A stretch of 64,000 nt of DNA from CAVSUB01 sp963816725 (GCA_963816725.1 CAWFMC010000024.1:62001-126000); one strand, 5' to 3'; shown: positions 17,137 to 27,340, counted from the first letter of the stretch. Numbers and translations: made by a program. Notes: generated by a model not told the origin, from the sequence alone.

Positions 17137-18780
17137 CACAAGTTGCAAGTCCTGCGACCCCACTGAACAGCACCCCGAGATCGGCCGTTCCCTCGAACCG
17201 GAAGGTCCGACGCTCGCCGTCAACCGGCCAGAATCGGACCGGTCCCGAGAGCACCTGCCGGAGCAGTTCACGCCCGTCCTCGACCTGCCTGGTGAGCAGC
17301 CCGCGCCAGTCGTGCAGTCGGCGCCGGACCTCTCGTTCAATCCGGGCTCGATCGAGTTTGGATGGCGGCTGCTGCTCGATAGCGGCGAGGTCCCGCACCA
17401 CCTCCTCGCGGCGTTGCTGACGCGCCCGGAGCGCCACCAGAAGGGGTGCCATGTCGCCGCCGGTCGCGATGGCCGTCGAGAGCCTCGTCGCCTCCTCTTC
17501 GACGCTGGCGAGCTCACGGCGCAGGCGCGCTAGGTCGCCGACGAGCGGCTTGACGTCGAGCGCCTCGAAGACCCCGTCGAGCACGGCTTCGACTATCTCA
17601 GGCCGGAGTACTTTATCGGCGAGGTGCCCTAATACGGCGGCATCGACATGGTTCATCGGGACGATCATCCGGTTGCTGCACACGGAGTCGCCGCGCTTGT
17701 GGTTCGACGCGCAACCGTAGAACGGTTGCCGGTTCTTGCCGTGCTTGCGCGTCATCACGCACAGCGCGCCGCCGCAGACCCCACAACGCGAGAATCCGGG
17801 CATGAGGTACCGGGAGTCTATGTCCCGACGTCGGCCGCCAAGCGACTTCCCGGCAGCCTGCTCGAGTTGCGCCTTGATGCCGCCGAGGCGCGCGCGCGCG
17901 GCGTCCCACACGCCTTCCGACACGATCCGGAGCTGCGGCGCGGGGATGGTCATCCACTCGTTGCTTGGGCGTATCGACTGCCTGTGCTCGCCCCACTGGT
18001 TCCGCTTCTTGGTTCGGTTCCAAAGGATCGAACCGACGTACAGCGGCCGTTTGAGGATCTCGTGAACGGATGACGGTGTCCAGCCCGACGGCCGACCCTG
18101 CTGCGGCCGCGGGCAGGGCACGTCTTCGGCGTTCAGGGCCTTCGAGATCCGCGTGTAGCCATTTCCGTTCACGCACATGTCGAAGATCCGGCGGACGATT
18201 GACGCCTCCTGGTCGTTGATGCGCCTGACGACATGCGAGCGGCGGCCATCGGGCCCCACCAGTTCGACGTTGTCGTACCCGAACACCCGCCCCCCCCGTG
18301 ACGTGGCCGGCGCGGGCCTTCCGCAGCATCGCGTCGTAGGTCCGCTGGCTCGCCTTCTCGCGCTCCAGTTCGTCAGCGAACGCGGTCAGCGACAGCATGA
18401 TCTTGTCGATCGGCGTGTCGAGCGTGCGCTCGCGGTCCTCAAGGTAGAAGAACACTCGGACACCCGCGCTGATGATTTGCTTCAGCGCGTACCCGACTTC
18501 GAGCTGCTCGCGGCCGAGGCGCGACTCTTCCGACATGATCAGCGCCTCGAACGCCGGGACGCGGCTTCAGCGCGTTCATCAGTCGAAGAAAGCCCGGACG
18601 GTTCGTGAACTCGGCACCGCTGATCCCGTCGTCGGCAAAAACGAACTCCTCACAGAGTCGCCAGCCCTTCTTCTCGGCATAAGCACGCGCGTGCTCGAAC
18701 TGTCGAGCGACTGAGCGCTGATCCTCAGAAACACCGGCCTGGTCCGTGCTTTTCCGTAAATAGGCAGCTGCAATGGTCAT
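17102..18780 (-). pseudogene. Large serine recombinase 1, two frameshifts
   Basis: Three overlapping minus-strand frames give one recombinase of about 550 residues. The N-terminal catalytic domain starts at ATG 18780 (AAAYLRKSTDQ with the nucleophile serine after K, DDGISGAEF, EESRLGRE); then a recombinase domain (VFGYDNVE), a zinc ribbon with CGVCGG and a second cysteine pair, and a coiled coil. Compared with the copy at 44447-46259 there is one extra base near 18560 and one in an eight-C run at 18287-18297. The C-terminus (ASPTGFEPVF) is encoded by antisense tRNA-Glu and stops inside the tRNA at 17102. Confidence 0.85.
17121..17136. repeat. att core copy 1 (within tRNA-Glu)
   Basis: CCCGTTGGGGACGCCA, the 3' end of the tRNA including CCA. 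Exact copies occur at 44595-44610 and 55695-55710, each followed by the C-terminal coding end of a serine recombinase. Confidence 0.85.
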
Positions 18781-19772
18781 TGAAGTCTTCGTTGTTGGCG
18801 ATCGGCACCAAGCCGTCATGCACCAGTATCCGCGAATACCGCGACGACGACACACGTCAACAATTCGCATCCGTTCGACCGGCTGATGCAGCTACGGCAA
18901 ATCCAAATATCGGCAATGGATTGAAGCAGCTATTCAGGCCGCGGCGCTCTCCGGCAGATTTGTGACGGCTCTCATGTCGAAGCGAACCAGGTTACGCCAC
19001 CGGAGTGCCGCGCCAGAGGGCGCCGTGGCGAGACCGCGCGAGAAAGCCCCGCCGCTGTGGCCTTCACGGCGGCGGAGCGTGCGCTCGTCAAGGCGATGGC
19101 GATGGCGCGGGCCAATAGCGCGGCGCCGATTCCCGCCAGAGTAGGGGGCCCGCCGGTGACGAGCACCGGCACGCCTGACCCGAAGGAGACCGGCGCCGGC
19201 GTCACGTCCGAAGACCTGGGCGGCCCTCTCAATTCGGCCTGCGCTCATGTGATCGCGCCGCCGGCCAGCGGGCCGCCCTCGCCCGCCGCGGCCGTTCACG
19301 ACGTGGCGACCGGCGAGTCGGTCGAAGCGCCGTCAGGTTCTAAATACGGACGACGACCGGATCCGCCTGATGTCCTACGCGAGCACCGGCACCTGTGCAG
19401 ACCGAAGCCGACTGTCGACGTCGCACTGGCAGCTGTCAGCCTAGAGCGGGCCGTTCCGACGCGCGGAACGGTATTGCAAGCCGCGGAACCGCGGCATAGG
19501 CGGGTCGGTCAGCGCGGACGATCCCCGAGAACGCCTTCTGCGCGTCCTACACAATGAGGGAGGATGTACAGCTGGGCGCGCCCCGCAGCCGCGCTACGCA
19601 CGTCATCGGGCCAGGGCGGTGACGCTCAAGCGAAGACCTTGCGGCCTTCCGCGCCCGAGACTCGGCGCAAGACGATCTTCCGTTGCCGTTCGAGTGAGCG
19701 GGCGGCGGCTCTGGATCTGCGCTGGCGCGAAGGCCACGCGCGAAATGGAGCAGGTCGGCTCTCGACTGACGA
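18781..19772. other. Non-coding or decayed stretch
   Basis: About 1 kb with no convincing gene. The open frames are GC-driven shadows. A short minus-strand stretch at about 19030-19230 has a GVPVLVTGGPPTLAGIG pattern followed by a hydrophobic run, which faintly recalls PAAR/Rhs N-termini, but I could not extend it. Confidence 0.4.
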
Positions 19773-20135
19773 CTACTTGGTGATCACTCGGGAAACCCGT
19801 ACGCTGAACGGCGGCTTCGTTGCCGTCTGCATCGAGTCTCCACCTGGAACCATCTCCAGGCGGTCAAGTTGCTGGCGAGGCGTCTCGCTCAAGTCAAACA
19901 CCTCCACCACCACCATCTCGGCCCCGTCTCGTAGGCTCGGCACGAATCCGAACTTGCCGACGTTTGGCAGTTCGATGGATCCGGTCTCACCCTCAGTGAT
20001 CCGCAGCTGTGGCGTTGCGCCATTCGGCAAACCGAGATCCAGCACAACATCACGCTTGTCCGGGGCTGATTGCGCCCCAAGGACCGTGGCGACGAGTACG
20101 ATCGCGAGAACCGTCCATTGCGCGATTCGCTTCAT
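19773..20135 (-). CDS. Small exported hypothetical protein
   Basis: The 120-residue protein starts at ATG 20135 with a signal peptide (MKRIAQWTVLAIVLVATVLGAQS). The mature part is a single beta-rich domain with LDLGLPNGATPQLRITEGETG and ending PPFSVRVSRVITK. It resembles small periplasmic proteins of Acidobacteriota, but I do not recognise the family. The frame continues upstream to 20222 without a better start. Confidence 0.65.
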   Translation of the reverse strand: MKRIAQWTVLAIVLVATVLGAQSAPDKRDVVLDLGLPNGATPQLRITEGETGSIELPNVGKFGFVPSLRDGAEMVVVEVFDLSETPRQQLDRLEMVPGGDSMQTATKPPFSVRVSRVITK

Positions 20136-21000
20136 ATGGCCTCCGGATACGGTCAACCGCAATTCTAGGATTTTGCACCACCGGCAGCAAGAAACCGACG
20201 TGTTGAGTGCTGGCCAGATCAAGGGACGGCGTGGATCGTCAACGGCCCTGGGGCGGCGGGAGAGGCCCTACTTCGGATACAGATCCATTTGACGGCCTCG
20301 AGTGCAGCCCACAGGACGCGTTTGGCGACGCACATGGCGCTGGTGGAGACCGTGCCAGCCTGGCGCAGGCGCCGTGGCGGCCACAACTCGTCCTGGCTCC
20401 TGCGGGCCTGGGAGCGGACGAAACCGGCCATCCACGAACAGCCGAATGTCCCACCCGAGTTGAATCAGCGACAGCTCTCCGACTCCGCCCGCTGACGACC
20501 GGCGACGGTCGCCGCACTCAGGATGCAGTCGGCCCGCTTCGCCGCCAGCCTATCTGTAGCTATAGCGTGCTGCCGGACCGGGCGTCAGCGGCAAAGCCGG
20601 CACGCAGTACCACGGCGGATCGAGGACGACAGGCTCCGCGTGCGGGCCGTGTTGGTTTCCCAGCGCGAGCCAGGGCCAGCATGTGCTTGGCAGCCGGCTG
20701 CGGCCGTCACAGAACGCCACGAATCTGCTCGTGCGCGGCGACCTGCACGCGAGCTATTAACCGTCCCCGGCGGGCGCACAACACCGAGCCGCGTAGGGCG
20801 ACTGCTCCTACCACGAGCTGCTGCTAACGAGCTGCTTCTCGCGGTGCTGATTGCAGATCGACACCGCGGCAGCCCGATGAACTTCTCCGCGGGCGCCCTC
20901 GACGCGTCGCCGAAGTACGCACGTATTCCTACAACCACCCACGCGTGGCCCAAAGCTCTTCGGTAAGCGAACAAAATACGAAAGTGATACGCTGCCCGGA
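20136..21000. other. Stretch without a recognisable gene
   Basis: About 860 bases with several overlapping open frames of arginine-rich shadow composition on both strands, no signal peptide, no motif and no ribosome-binding site. I see only a possible weak -10 (GATACG) just upstream of ATG 21001. Confidence 0.4.
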
Positions 21001-21294
21001 ATGGCGCTTCGGCTCTGCACCGTCAACTTCAAGAGCGCGACCGGCATCATCCACGGCGTCGACGTTGAAGCCGAAACCCTCTACGAGGCGGCTGGCTTGG
21101 CGCTCGCGCGGCTGAAGAAGGACGGCTGGATCGAAGGATTGGGTCCGGGGTCTCGCTTGCAGATTGAGGTGCGCGAGCCGTCCACCACGCACAGCCTCAC
21201 CGTCTCGCAGTTGCAGCGCTGGATCGACGGCGGCACGAAGAGCCCAGCCGACGTCCTTCGTCGCGCCCGCGTCAAGCAGCTCCTCGGGAGCTAG
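21001..21294 (+). CDS. Small hypothetical protein
   Basis: The 97-residue soluble protein begins ALRLCTVNFKSATGIIHGVDVEAETLYEAAGLALARLKKDGW and continues LQIEVREPSTTHSLTVSQLQRWIDGG. The pattern is one of strands and helices with clear codon structure. I recall similar small proteins scattered in Acidobacteriota accessory DNA but can give no function. It probably forms a unit with the gene nine bases downstream. Confidence 0.65.
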   Translation: MALRLCTVNFKSATGIIHGVDVEAETLYEAAGLALARLKKDGWIEGLGPGSRLQIEVREPSTTHSLTVSQLQRWIDGGTKSPADVLRRARVKQLLGS

Positions 21295-21303
21295 AATCCC
21301 GCA

Positions 21304-21651
21304 ATGAACGACCGCGACGCGCGGAGCCGCGACTTCACCGAGCCCCCGCGGCTCGATCAGAAGCGCTTCGAGCTGGAGTGGATCGTCCCGTTGGAACCAG
21401 GCCTGTCCGCCTTTGTCACACTGTACGACGTGCAGTGCAATCCCCGGCACGCTCAGGCCGTTGGGGAGGGCGGTGATGAGGCCGAGACGCTCCTGGACCT
21501 CTGGACCACGCTGATCGACGCAGCCGACTCCGCGGACGCCGTCGCGTACGCGGCAGCGGCGTACTGCAAGCGAACTGGGCGACAGCCGGACCGGACGGCA
21601 GTCGTGACCAACACCGACGCCGTCGGCGCGCCGGTGAACGACATCGACTGA
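21304..21651 (+). CDS. Small hypothetical protein
   Basis: The 115-residue acidic protein has the segments FELEWIVPLEPGLSAFVTLYDVQCNPRHAQAVGEGG and a helical DEAETLLDLWTTLIDAADSADAVAYAAAAYCKRTG. No known family. It starts nine bases after its neighbour, with TAGAAT at 21292-21297 as a possible -10 of its own. It lies upstream of the Mrr-type gene. Confidence 0.55.
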   Translation: MNDRDARSRDFTEPPRLDQKRFELEWIVPLEPGLSAFVTLYDVQCNPRHAQAVGEGGDEAETLLDLWTTLIDAADSADAVAYAAAAYCKRTGRQPDRTAVVTNTDAVGAPVNDID

Positions 21652-21919
21652 GGACGCTTGGCGTCCCCAATCAGCATCGGCGCCGTCGTGGACACCGCCT
21701 GACCGGCGCTCGCGTGGAGGCTGCCCCACCAAGAGCTGCTGCCCGAGAGCAACATCACATGGCGAAAGCTGGGGAGCCGCAGGGGCTGCATCCCGATGCA
21801 CTTCTCCCTCGCCACTGTCGACGACAATCCGCCCTCCTCGGCTACGGCAGGCGCACCGCCGGGCGTGCGAGCAGTCAGAACCTCGACCACTGCTTCGACG
21901 CGGCGCCGTTTCCAGTGGC

Positions 21920-21949
21920 CTGACCGGCGCCGCCGGATGCGCCTACAAT
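21920..21949 (+). promoter_or_regulatory. Promoter of the Mrr-type gene
   Basis: CTGACC at 21920-21925 and TACAAT at 21944-21949 with an 18-base spacer. The ATG is eight bases after the -10, so the transcript should be leaderless. Confidence 0.5.
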
Positions 21950-21957
21950 GCCGGCTC

Positions 21958-22875
21958 ATGCCCGTGCCCGGCTACCAAGAGTTCATGCGGCCGTTGCTGG
22001 ATGTCGTCAGCGACGGCCATGATCACAATGTTCGAGAGGCGTATGCCGCCGTCGCCGATCGCCTGGGGCTGACGGAGGCCGATCGTCAGGAGCTGATTCC
22101 CAGTGGTACGCAGCGGCTTCTTGATAACAGGGCCGGCTGGGCCAAGACCTATCTCGTGAAGGCCGGACTATTGGAGTCCCCACGCCGGGCATTCATCCGG
22201 CTCGCCGCGCGCGGACGGCAGGCGTTGACGGACACGGCGCGAATTGACAGCCGCTACCTGCGGCGGTTTCCCGAATTTCTCGAGTTCGCGGGCGGTGACG
22301 GCGAGGTGAAGGCCCCGGATGTGGCGCAGTCGCGAGACGCCAGCGTCATCGCCGAAACGACACCAGAAGAACGCATCCTGTCCGGCTTCCAGCAGGTGCA
22401 AAGCGCGCTGGCGTCGGATCTGCTCGAGCGCGTGAAGGCGGCATCACCCACGTTCTTCGAGCGGCTGGTGGTGCAGCTGCTGGTGTCGATGGGCTACGGC
22501 GGGTCTATGGAGGACGCGGGGAAGGCGATCGGCCGATCCGGCGACGAGGGGATCGACGGGATCATCAAGGAAGATCGCCTCGGACTCGACGTGATCTACC
22601 TCCAGGCGAAGCGCTGGGAGCGGACGATCGGCCGTCCCGAGATCCAGCAGTTCGCCGGGGCTCTCCAGGGACAACGGGCACGGAAGGGGGTGTTCATTAC
22701 CACCTCCTCATTCAGCGGCGACGCGCGGGACTACGCGGGGCGCATCGACACTCGGATCATCCTGATCGACGGCACCGAGCTGGCGAGGTTGATGATCGCG
22801 CACGGTGTAGGCGTCACACCTATTGCCATCTACGAGTTGAAGCGCGTGGATTCGGACTTCTTTGCGGAAGACTGA
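21958..22875 (+). CDS. Mrr-type restriction endonuclease
   Basis: The 305-residue protein has two parts. Residues 1-90 are an Mrr-type winged helix (MRPLLDVVSDGHDHNVREAY, RVHWAKTYL-type ending). From about residue 155 comes the PD-(D/E)xK Mrr catalytic domain: FFERLVVQLLVSMGYGG, GDEGIDGIIKEDRLGLDVIYLQAKRW with the catalytic D and Q-x-K, then IQQFAGALQGQRARKGVFITTS. Mrr enzymes cut DNA carrying foreign methylation. No methyltransferase is adjacent, which fits a type IV system. It is intact within a decaying island. Confidence 0.88.
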   Translation: MPVPGYQEFMRPLLDVVSDGHDHNVREAYAAVADRLGLTEADRQELIPSGTQRLLDNRAGWAKTYLVKAGLLESPRRAFIRLAARGRQALTDTARIDSRYLRRFPEFLEFAGGDGEVKAPDVAQSRDASVIAETTPEERILSGFQQVQSALASDLLERVKAASPTFFERLVVQLLVSMGYGGSMEDAGKAIGRSGDEGIDGIIKEDRLGLDVIYLQAKRWERTIGRPEIQQFAGALQGQRARKGVFITTSSFSGDARDYAGRIDTRIILIDGTELARLMIAHGVGVTPIAIYELKRVDSDFFAED

Positions 22876-22909
22876 GCGCGCGCTGAGTGGCGAGCAGTAG
22901 GTCGGCGGT

Positions 22910-24109
22910 CTATCCGGTGCGTGTCTGAAGGTGATCGCGCTTGATGTCGCTGGCGCGCGCCACGCCGGCGAGCAGCATGGTCTCGCGCAGTTCTCGAAGC
23001 AGATGGCCATACACACTGTTAACGCCCGCAGCCCCACCGCAGGTCAGGCCCCAGAGGACAGGCCGGCCAATCCCCACGACTGTTGCGCCCAGAGCCAGAG
23101 CCTTGAACACATCAATTCCTCGACGGATCCCACTGTCGAAGATGATCGGCACACGACCAGCCACGACATCAGCCGTAGGTGCCAACATCGAAACTGACGC
23201 TGGGACGCCATCGAGCTGGCGGCCCCCGTGGTTGGACACCCAGATCGCGGCCGCACCGGCGGCGAGCGCTTGGCGTACGTCCTCCGGGTGACCGACGCCT
23301 TTGACAATGACCGGGAGTCCCGATGCGTCGCGTAGGAAGCTGATGTCGCTGAAACGCAAATCGCGCTTTTGGTCGGCGAAGGTGCCGCGACCCCCGCGAG
23401 CAGGGTCGTGGTTGCCTTGCGTTTCGCCCGGCGCTGGAGGACTCCCGAGACGGCGGTACTCATCGGACTGGCCTGGCCCCAGCGCGTCCGCCGTCAACAC
23501 GATGGCAGAAAAACCGGCCGCCTTAGCGCGTTGGCATAGCCACTGGTTGATCCCCATGTCGCGGTTCATGTAAATCTGAAACCACTTCGGTCCGGTGGAG
23601 GCCGTCGCGATTTCCTCGATGGATCTGTGGGCCGCGCCGGAGGCGCAGAAGAGTGTGCCGGCCATCGCGGTACCTGCGGCGGTCGCCACCTCGGCGCGGG
23701 TGTGGTACATCCCCTGTGCCCCTATCGGGCACGTGAGTATGGGCGTCGCTAAGCGCTGGCCGAGGATGCTGACTTGGACATCAATCTGTGGCGGTGAGAT
23801 GCCCTGCAAGCGCCGGGGGAGTATGGGGTAATGGTTGAAGGCGAGACGGTTTTCGCGGTACGTCCATCCGTCTCCCGCCGGGCCCAAGAACGCGAACCTG
23901 CCCGGAGACGAAATCCTCTGGGCGGCCGTCTCCAAGAGGTCGAAGTTGACGATAGCCAATTCGCCTTCAAGTGCGCTCGCGTCGCCCATCTCGGCCCGCG
24001 GTATGACTGCTTGCGGGGCCGATGCGTTGATCGTCTGGCCGGATGCAGCGAGTGCCGAGGCACCAACACTTAACGTCTTGAGGAGCGCGCGTCGCGACGT
24101 GTCCACCAT
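22910..24109 (-). CDS. Tat-exported FMN-dependent alpha-hydroxyacid oxidase
   Basis: The protein has 399 residues from ATG 24109. The N-terminus TSRRALLKTLSVGASALAAS is a twin-arginine signal. The rest is the lactate/glycolate-oxidase TIM barrel: TPILTCPIGAQGMYH (FMN site), KWFQIYMNRD, and VSNHGGRQLDGVPAS with the catalytic histidine and substrate arginine, then FDSGIRRG and GATVVGIGRPVLWGL. It oxidises a 2-hydroxyacid to the keto acid. Most homologues are cytoplasmic or peripheral, so a Tat leader is notable. It is convergent with the Mrr gene. Confidence 0.87.
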   Translation of the reverse strand: MVDTSRRALLKTLSVGASALAASGQTINASAPQAVIPRAEMGDASALEGELAIVNFDLLETAAQRISSPGRFAFLGPAGDGWTYRENRLAFNHYPILPRRLQGISPPQIDVQVSILGQRLATPILTCPIGAQGMYHTRAEVATAAGTAMAGTLFCASGAAHRSIEEIATASTGPKWFQIYMNRDMGINQWLCQRAKAAGFSAIVLTADALGPGQSDEYRRLGSPPAPGETQGNHDPARGGRGTFADQKRDLRFSDISFLRDASGLPVIVKGVGHPEDVRQALAAGAAAIWVSNHGGRQLDGVPASVSMLAPTADVVAGRVPIIFDSGIRRGIDVFKALALGATVVGIGRPVLWGLTCGGAAGVNSVYGHLLRELRETMLLAGVARASDIKRDHLQTRTG

Positions 24110-24349
24110 CGCCTCCGATCGCAAAGTGTCGAGACGAGTGGCCGGCGCGAACACCGGCGTACCGGCCGTCTATCTCAAGCACGATCCGTCAACCCGCCGA
24201 CTTTACTGGCGTCGAACCGCCGCTGAACACGATGCCCACGCCCCTGGTCCGGCGTGGGGTGCGATCGTCGGCGCGCAGGGTAGCACGCCATCTGGTGGGC
24301 GTCTACTGGCCCCCGGCTTACAATCGCACGGTATGCCGGTCCTGAAACT

Positions 24350-24999
24350 GTGGCCCGCATCCAATTCCCGGACCCGACCGCCGTAGCGCTCGCCTTGGCG
24401 CTGTTTGGGCCGCCTGTGATCGCGGCATGGTCCGGCATGTACGGGCCCGCGCCAAGCTTGAGCATTCAGCTTACGCTGCGGGTTGTGCTCTGTACTCTGG
24501 CGATTGCCGTGCTCCTCATCGTGAGCAAGTGGGAACAGCTGCCGCTCGCGTCGACTGGTCTGCGTCGACCGGGCGCAATGACGGTGCCGTAGCCCTGACC
24601 ATCCTTCTGCTCGCGTACTATGTGCTCCCTCCGCTGACCACACCACGGCTGCGTGTGCTGGGGCTCGGCGGCTTCGAGCGGGGAGTCCAGGCCATCGCGA
24701 ACCAACCCCGTTGGTGGCGGGTGCGCGTCGCGTTGACGAGTGGCCCCGTAGAAGAACTGCTGTACCAGGGATACGCCGTTGAACGCCTCGGCACCCTTAC
24801 CGGACGACTGCCCCTTGGCGGGCTACTCGCCGCGGCGGCGTTTGCCTTAGCTCACACGGCGTTTTGGCGCCTGGGCCCTGCGTTGGCCGCGAGTCTGCGC
24901 TTCGGCGTGCTCATGGTCGCTGCCCCCTGGAGACACGACGTGTTTGCAATCGCAATTGCTCACACCGGGTTGCTGCTCATGGGGCTCCTTGCGGTTTAG
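24350..24999 (+). pseudogene. CPBP intramembrane protease, frameshifted
   Basis: The first frame (24350-24592, GTG start) gives two hydrophobic helices; the second (about 24590-24999) continues with more helices and the CPBP motifs: the paired glutamates in GPVEELLYQGYAVERL, FALAHTAFW, and the last histidine in AIAIAHTG. Together they match one protein of about 215 residues interrupted by a single frameshift near 24570-24595. The family includes type II CAAX prenyl proteases and bacteriocin immunity proteins. It could be an assembly indel. Confidence 0.65.
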
Positions 25000-25429
25000 A
25001 AGCTGGGGGCCCGATCCGCCGCGCAGGGTATTGCGACAGCCCGACCGTCCATCGAAAGCCAGTACGGCGTTGATCGCGAGTGGTTTCAACTACCAGCGAT
25101 TGGCTTCCAAGTTCAGGTCGCGAAGTGCGGTGTCGACCGGTCAGCGGGACAGGCCACACTTCGAGGTTCCAGGCGCCTTCGTGCATCGATCAAACTTGGC
25201 AGACCATGAAACGATGCGCGCGCGCTCACCGACGCTCTGAATCGGTTCACAGCCAGTCCGGACAAGGGTCGTTCCCGACCACCGGCGTTGCTTGGAGCAC
25301 AAGACGAAGGAGACTTCATCGTTGAGGAGAGCCCGACGACACCCAGCTGCGAATACCGGCTTGGTTCGCCGTCGAGGGCCGCGGCGTAGGCGGCTGAACA
25401 ACCGCAGGCTCTCGAGCGTGGTGTAACGT
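25000..25429. other. Stretch without a gene
   Basis: About 430 bases between the CPBP remnant and the lipase gene. Only short shadow frames are present. I see no repeats shared with the rest of the window and no promoter pair. Confidence 0.4.
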
Positions 25430-26677
25430 TCAGCGCGTCGATGCTGGCGGTGTTACTGTGTTGCAGTTGCTCGTAATTCGTTGGCCTGCCAGAAGTTTTT
25501 TGACGAACGGCATGGAATTGACGAGCGAAGCATTCACAGTGCCGCTGTGATCCTGGCCAGGATAGTAATGCGCCTCGACCGTAGAACCTTCATAGCACGC
25601 AGCCATGATGAAGTTGTACTGACTTTGCGGCAACGCGGTGACGTCATCAAGGCCCGTACCGATGAACACCGGGTGCGCGAAGCTCGTACGCGGGAAGCGC
25701 AAGTACCCGGCTGCGTTTGCGACGGCAGCTTCTGGATTCTTTTTGAACACGTTCTCTGTGGTAACCCCGTTTTGATCGGCGGCCTTCTCGATAGCGGCGC
25801 TGCAACCCGTCCGGGCCGCCTCGAATACCAGCTTCGCACCATCGCTCAGGTAATCAGCCGGATCGAATTTGCCATCCAAAGCGACAAATCTGAAAAGGCT
25901 CTCGACTGCGAGTCTCGCGTTGGCACCCCCGCCGGTGCGGGGCGGAACCGGGATTTGCGGAGCTTTCGTCTCCAGAGAGGCCGGTGCAGCTAGAGCCACA
26001 CCGGTGGCAACGGTCCCCTTAAACTTGAAAGTAGGGGCGTACTGACGAGCCAATAAAGAGGCAGAGAGCACCGCGCGAGAACCTTGAGACTGTCCTATGA
26101 GGATGACGGAATCGGACAGTTCCGGGAACGCTGCGATCGCCGACCGAGCGCTGTCGATCAGACTGTAGCCTTCGGCCCTTAACACACCCCACGGGTGCCC
26201 TCCTGGGGTACCCAGCCCTTGGTAGTCCGTGGCGGCAATGGCGAATCCTTCGGCCAGCCACGCGTTTAGATAGTCGATGTCCCGCTGTTGCCGAGGTGCC
26301 CATGAGGGAGCGCACACATCTGCGACACCAGTGTGTCCGTGACCCCACACGACGACCGGCCATCCGCCGGACGACGGCTTGCCTTTGGGGAAGTAGACTG
26401 CGCCGGAGACCGCGATGGGAGTCTTGCCATCGATACCGTTCGTCGAGGTATAAAGAACCCGCAAGCCTTTGGATGCGTTCGCCAGCATAAGGTTCTCTGG
26501 CAGAGGTTCTTGCCTCAGTAACTCACCAGGACTTCCCGGTACTTCCTTGTCCCATACGTAAAAGGTCGAGACGCCGCCGTCTCCCTGCCGTGGGTCAAGG
26601 AGCGGTTTGGGTCCCGACGGGGGGCGACCGAAGGCCGTGACCGCCAGTAAAATCGCGACGCCAATCGCAATAATCAC
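25430..26677 (-). CDS. Secreted lipase-family alpha/beta hydrolase
   Basis: The protein has 415 residues. An N-terminal hydrophobic segment (residues 1-17) serves as signal or anchor. The alpha/beta hydrolase pattern is WPVVVWGHGHTG (oxyanion region), ATDYQGLGTPGGHPW, the nucleophile elbow ILIGQSQGSRA (G-x-S-x-G) and, near the end, PVFIGTGLDDVTALPQSQ (acid) and YYPGQDHSG (histidine). The layout matches the secretory-lipase (LIP) family. The likely role is extracellular ester or lipid hydrolysis. It has no partner genes. Confidence 0.82.
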   Translation of the reverse strand: MIIAIGVAILLAVTAFGRPPSGPKPLLDPRQGDGGVSTFYVWDKEVPGSPGELLRQEPLPENLMLANASKGLRVLYTSTNGIDGKTPIAVSGAVYFPKGKPSSGGWPVVVWGHGHTGVADVCAPSWAPRQQRDIDYLNAWLAEGFAIAATDYQGLGTPGGHPWGVLRAEGYSLIDSARSAIAAFPELSDSVILIGQSQGSRAVLSASLLARQYAPTFKFKGTVATGVALAAPASLETKAPQIPVPPRTGGGANARLAVESLFRFVALDGKFDPADYLSDGAKLVFEAARTGCSAAIEKAADQNGVTTENVFKKNPEAAVANAAGYLRFPRTSFAHPVFIGTGLDDVTALPQSQYNFIMAACYEGSTVEAHYYPGQDHSGTVNASLVNSMPFVKKLLAGQRITSNCNTVTPPASTR

Positions 26678-26947
26678 GCCTGCCTGCCTTTCTTCTCGGC
26701 CCAGATGTTATATCAACAGCCGCCGGCATGGATCACCGCCCCTCTAGGACGACATAGTTGGGTCGTCGGAGTTACTCCAGCACGTGAGGAGACATGCAAT
26801 TCACGACCTGTATTTCTTCCGCGAGTTCGGTACGCTGCGGCGACGGTGCAGATGTCTGCGGATGCCACGGCTCGGCACCTGGAACATTGACGGTCACGCC
26901 GCCGCACTGCGCCGGAGTCGGCGACAATCCCGACGAACGCCACCGAG

Positions 26948-26998
26948 GTGATGCGCGCGCGGTGGCCGGCTGGAACTAAAGAACTGACTCTGTTACAG
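26948..26998. repeat. Resolvase-associated end repeat, copy B
   Basis: GATGCGCGCGCGGTGG, then CCGGCTGGAACTAAAGAACTG and TCTGTTACAG. It matches the copies at 36774-36875 and 56780-56886 (inverted), and like copy A lies just outside the 3' end of a resolvase reading frame. Confidence 0.7.
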
Positions 26999-27340
26999 CG
27001 GATCGGGGCCACATGGAGGCCGAAAATTCAGCGGCTTCTGCGGTCGCGTCCGGCCGGGTCTTTTTACAGCGCGCCAGCGGGCGACGGCCGTGTGCGACAC
27101 ACCCAAGCACTCGCCCCGCTTGCAGACTCGCGACGGCCGCGAATCCCTCATCTGAAACGGCGCACGGCTTCCGGCCGAGGACGCGATGACGGCGCACGTC
27201 GTCCACGAACTGGTCGAGGGCAGGCCGGCGATCGTTGGCGCCGCGGACGCCGTGGCCGACGTACTCGACGGCCGTCCAGCCGCGGGCGGCCACATACCGC
27301 CGCAAGTCCTGCAGCTGGTTGTCGGGGGGTCTGGTCGTGC
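26976..27340 (-). pseudogene. Resolvase remnant with internal deletion
   Basis: The frame gives DNQLQDLRRYVAARGWTAVEY, then VRGANDRRPALDQFV-DDVRRHRV and, directly, LGRKPCAVSDEGFAAVASL. Against the intact resolvase at 36878-37510 about 95 residues are missing between the first half of the catalytic domain and the HTH, and the N-terminus with the active serine is also lost. It is a dead copy of the same gene with the same end repeat beside it. Confidence 0.8.

Noticed and set aside
19030..19230. PAAR/Rhs-like N-terminus on the minus strand
   Set aside because: The resemblance is limited to a few residues and cannot be extended into a domain.
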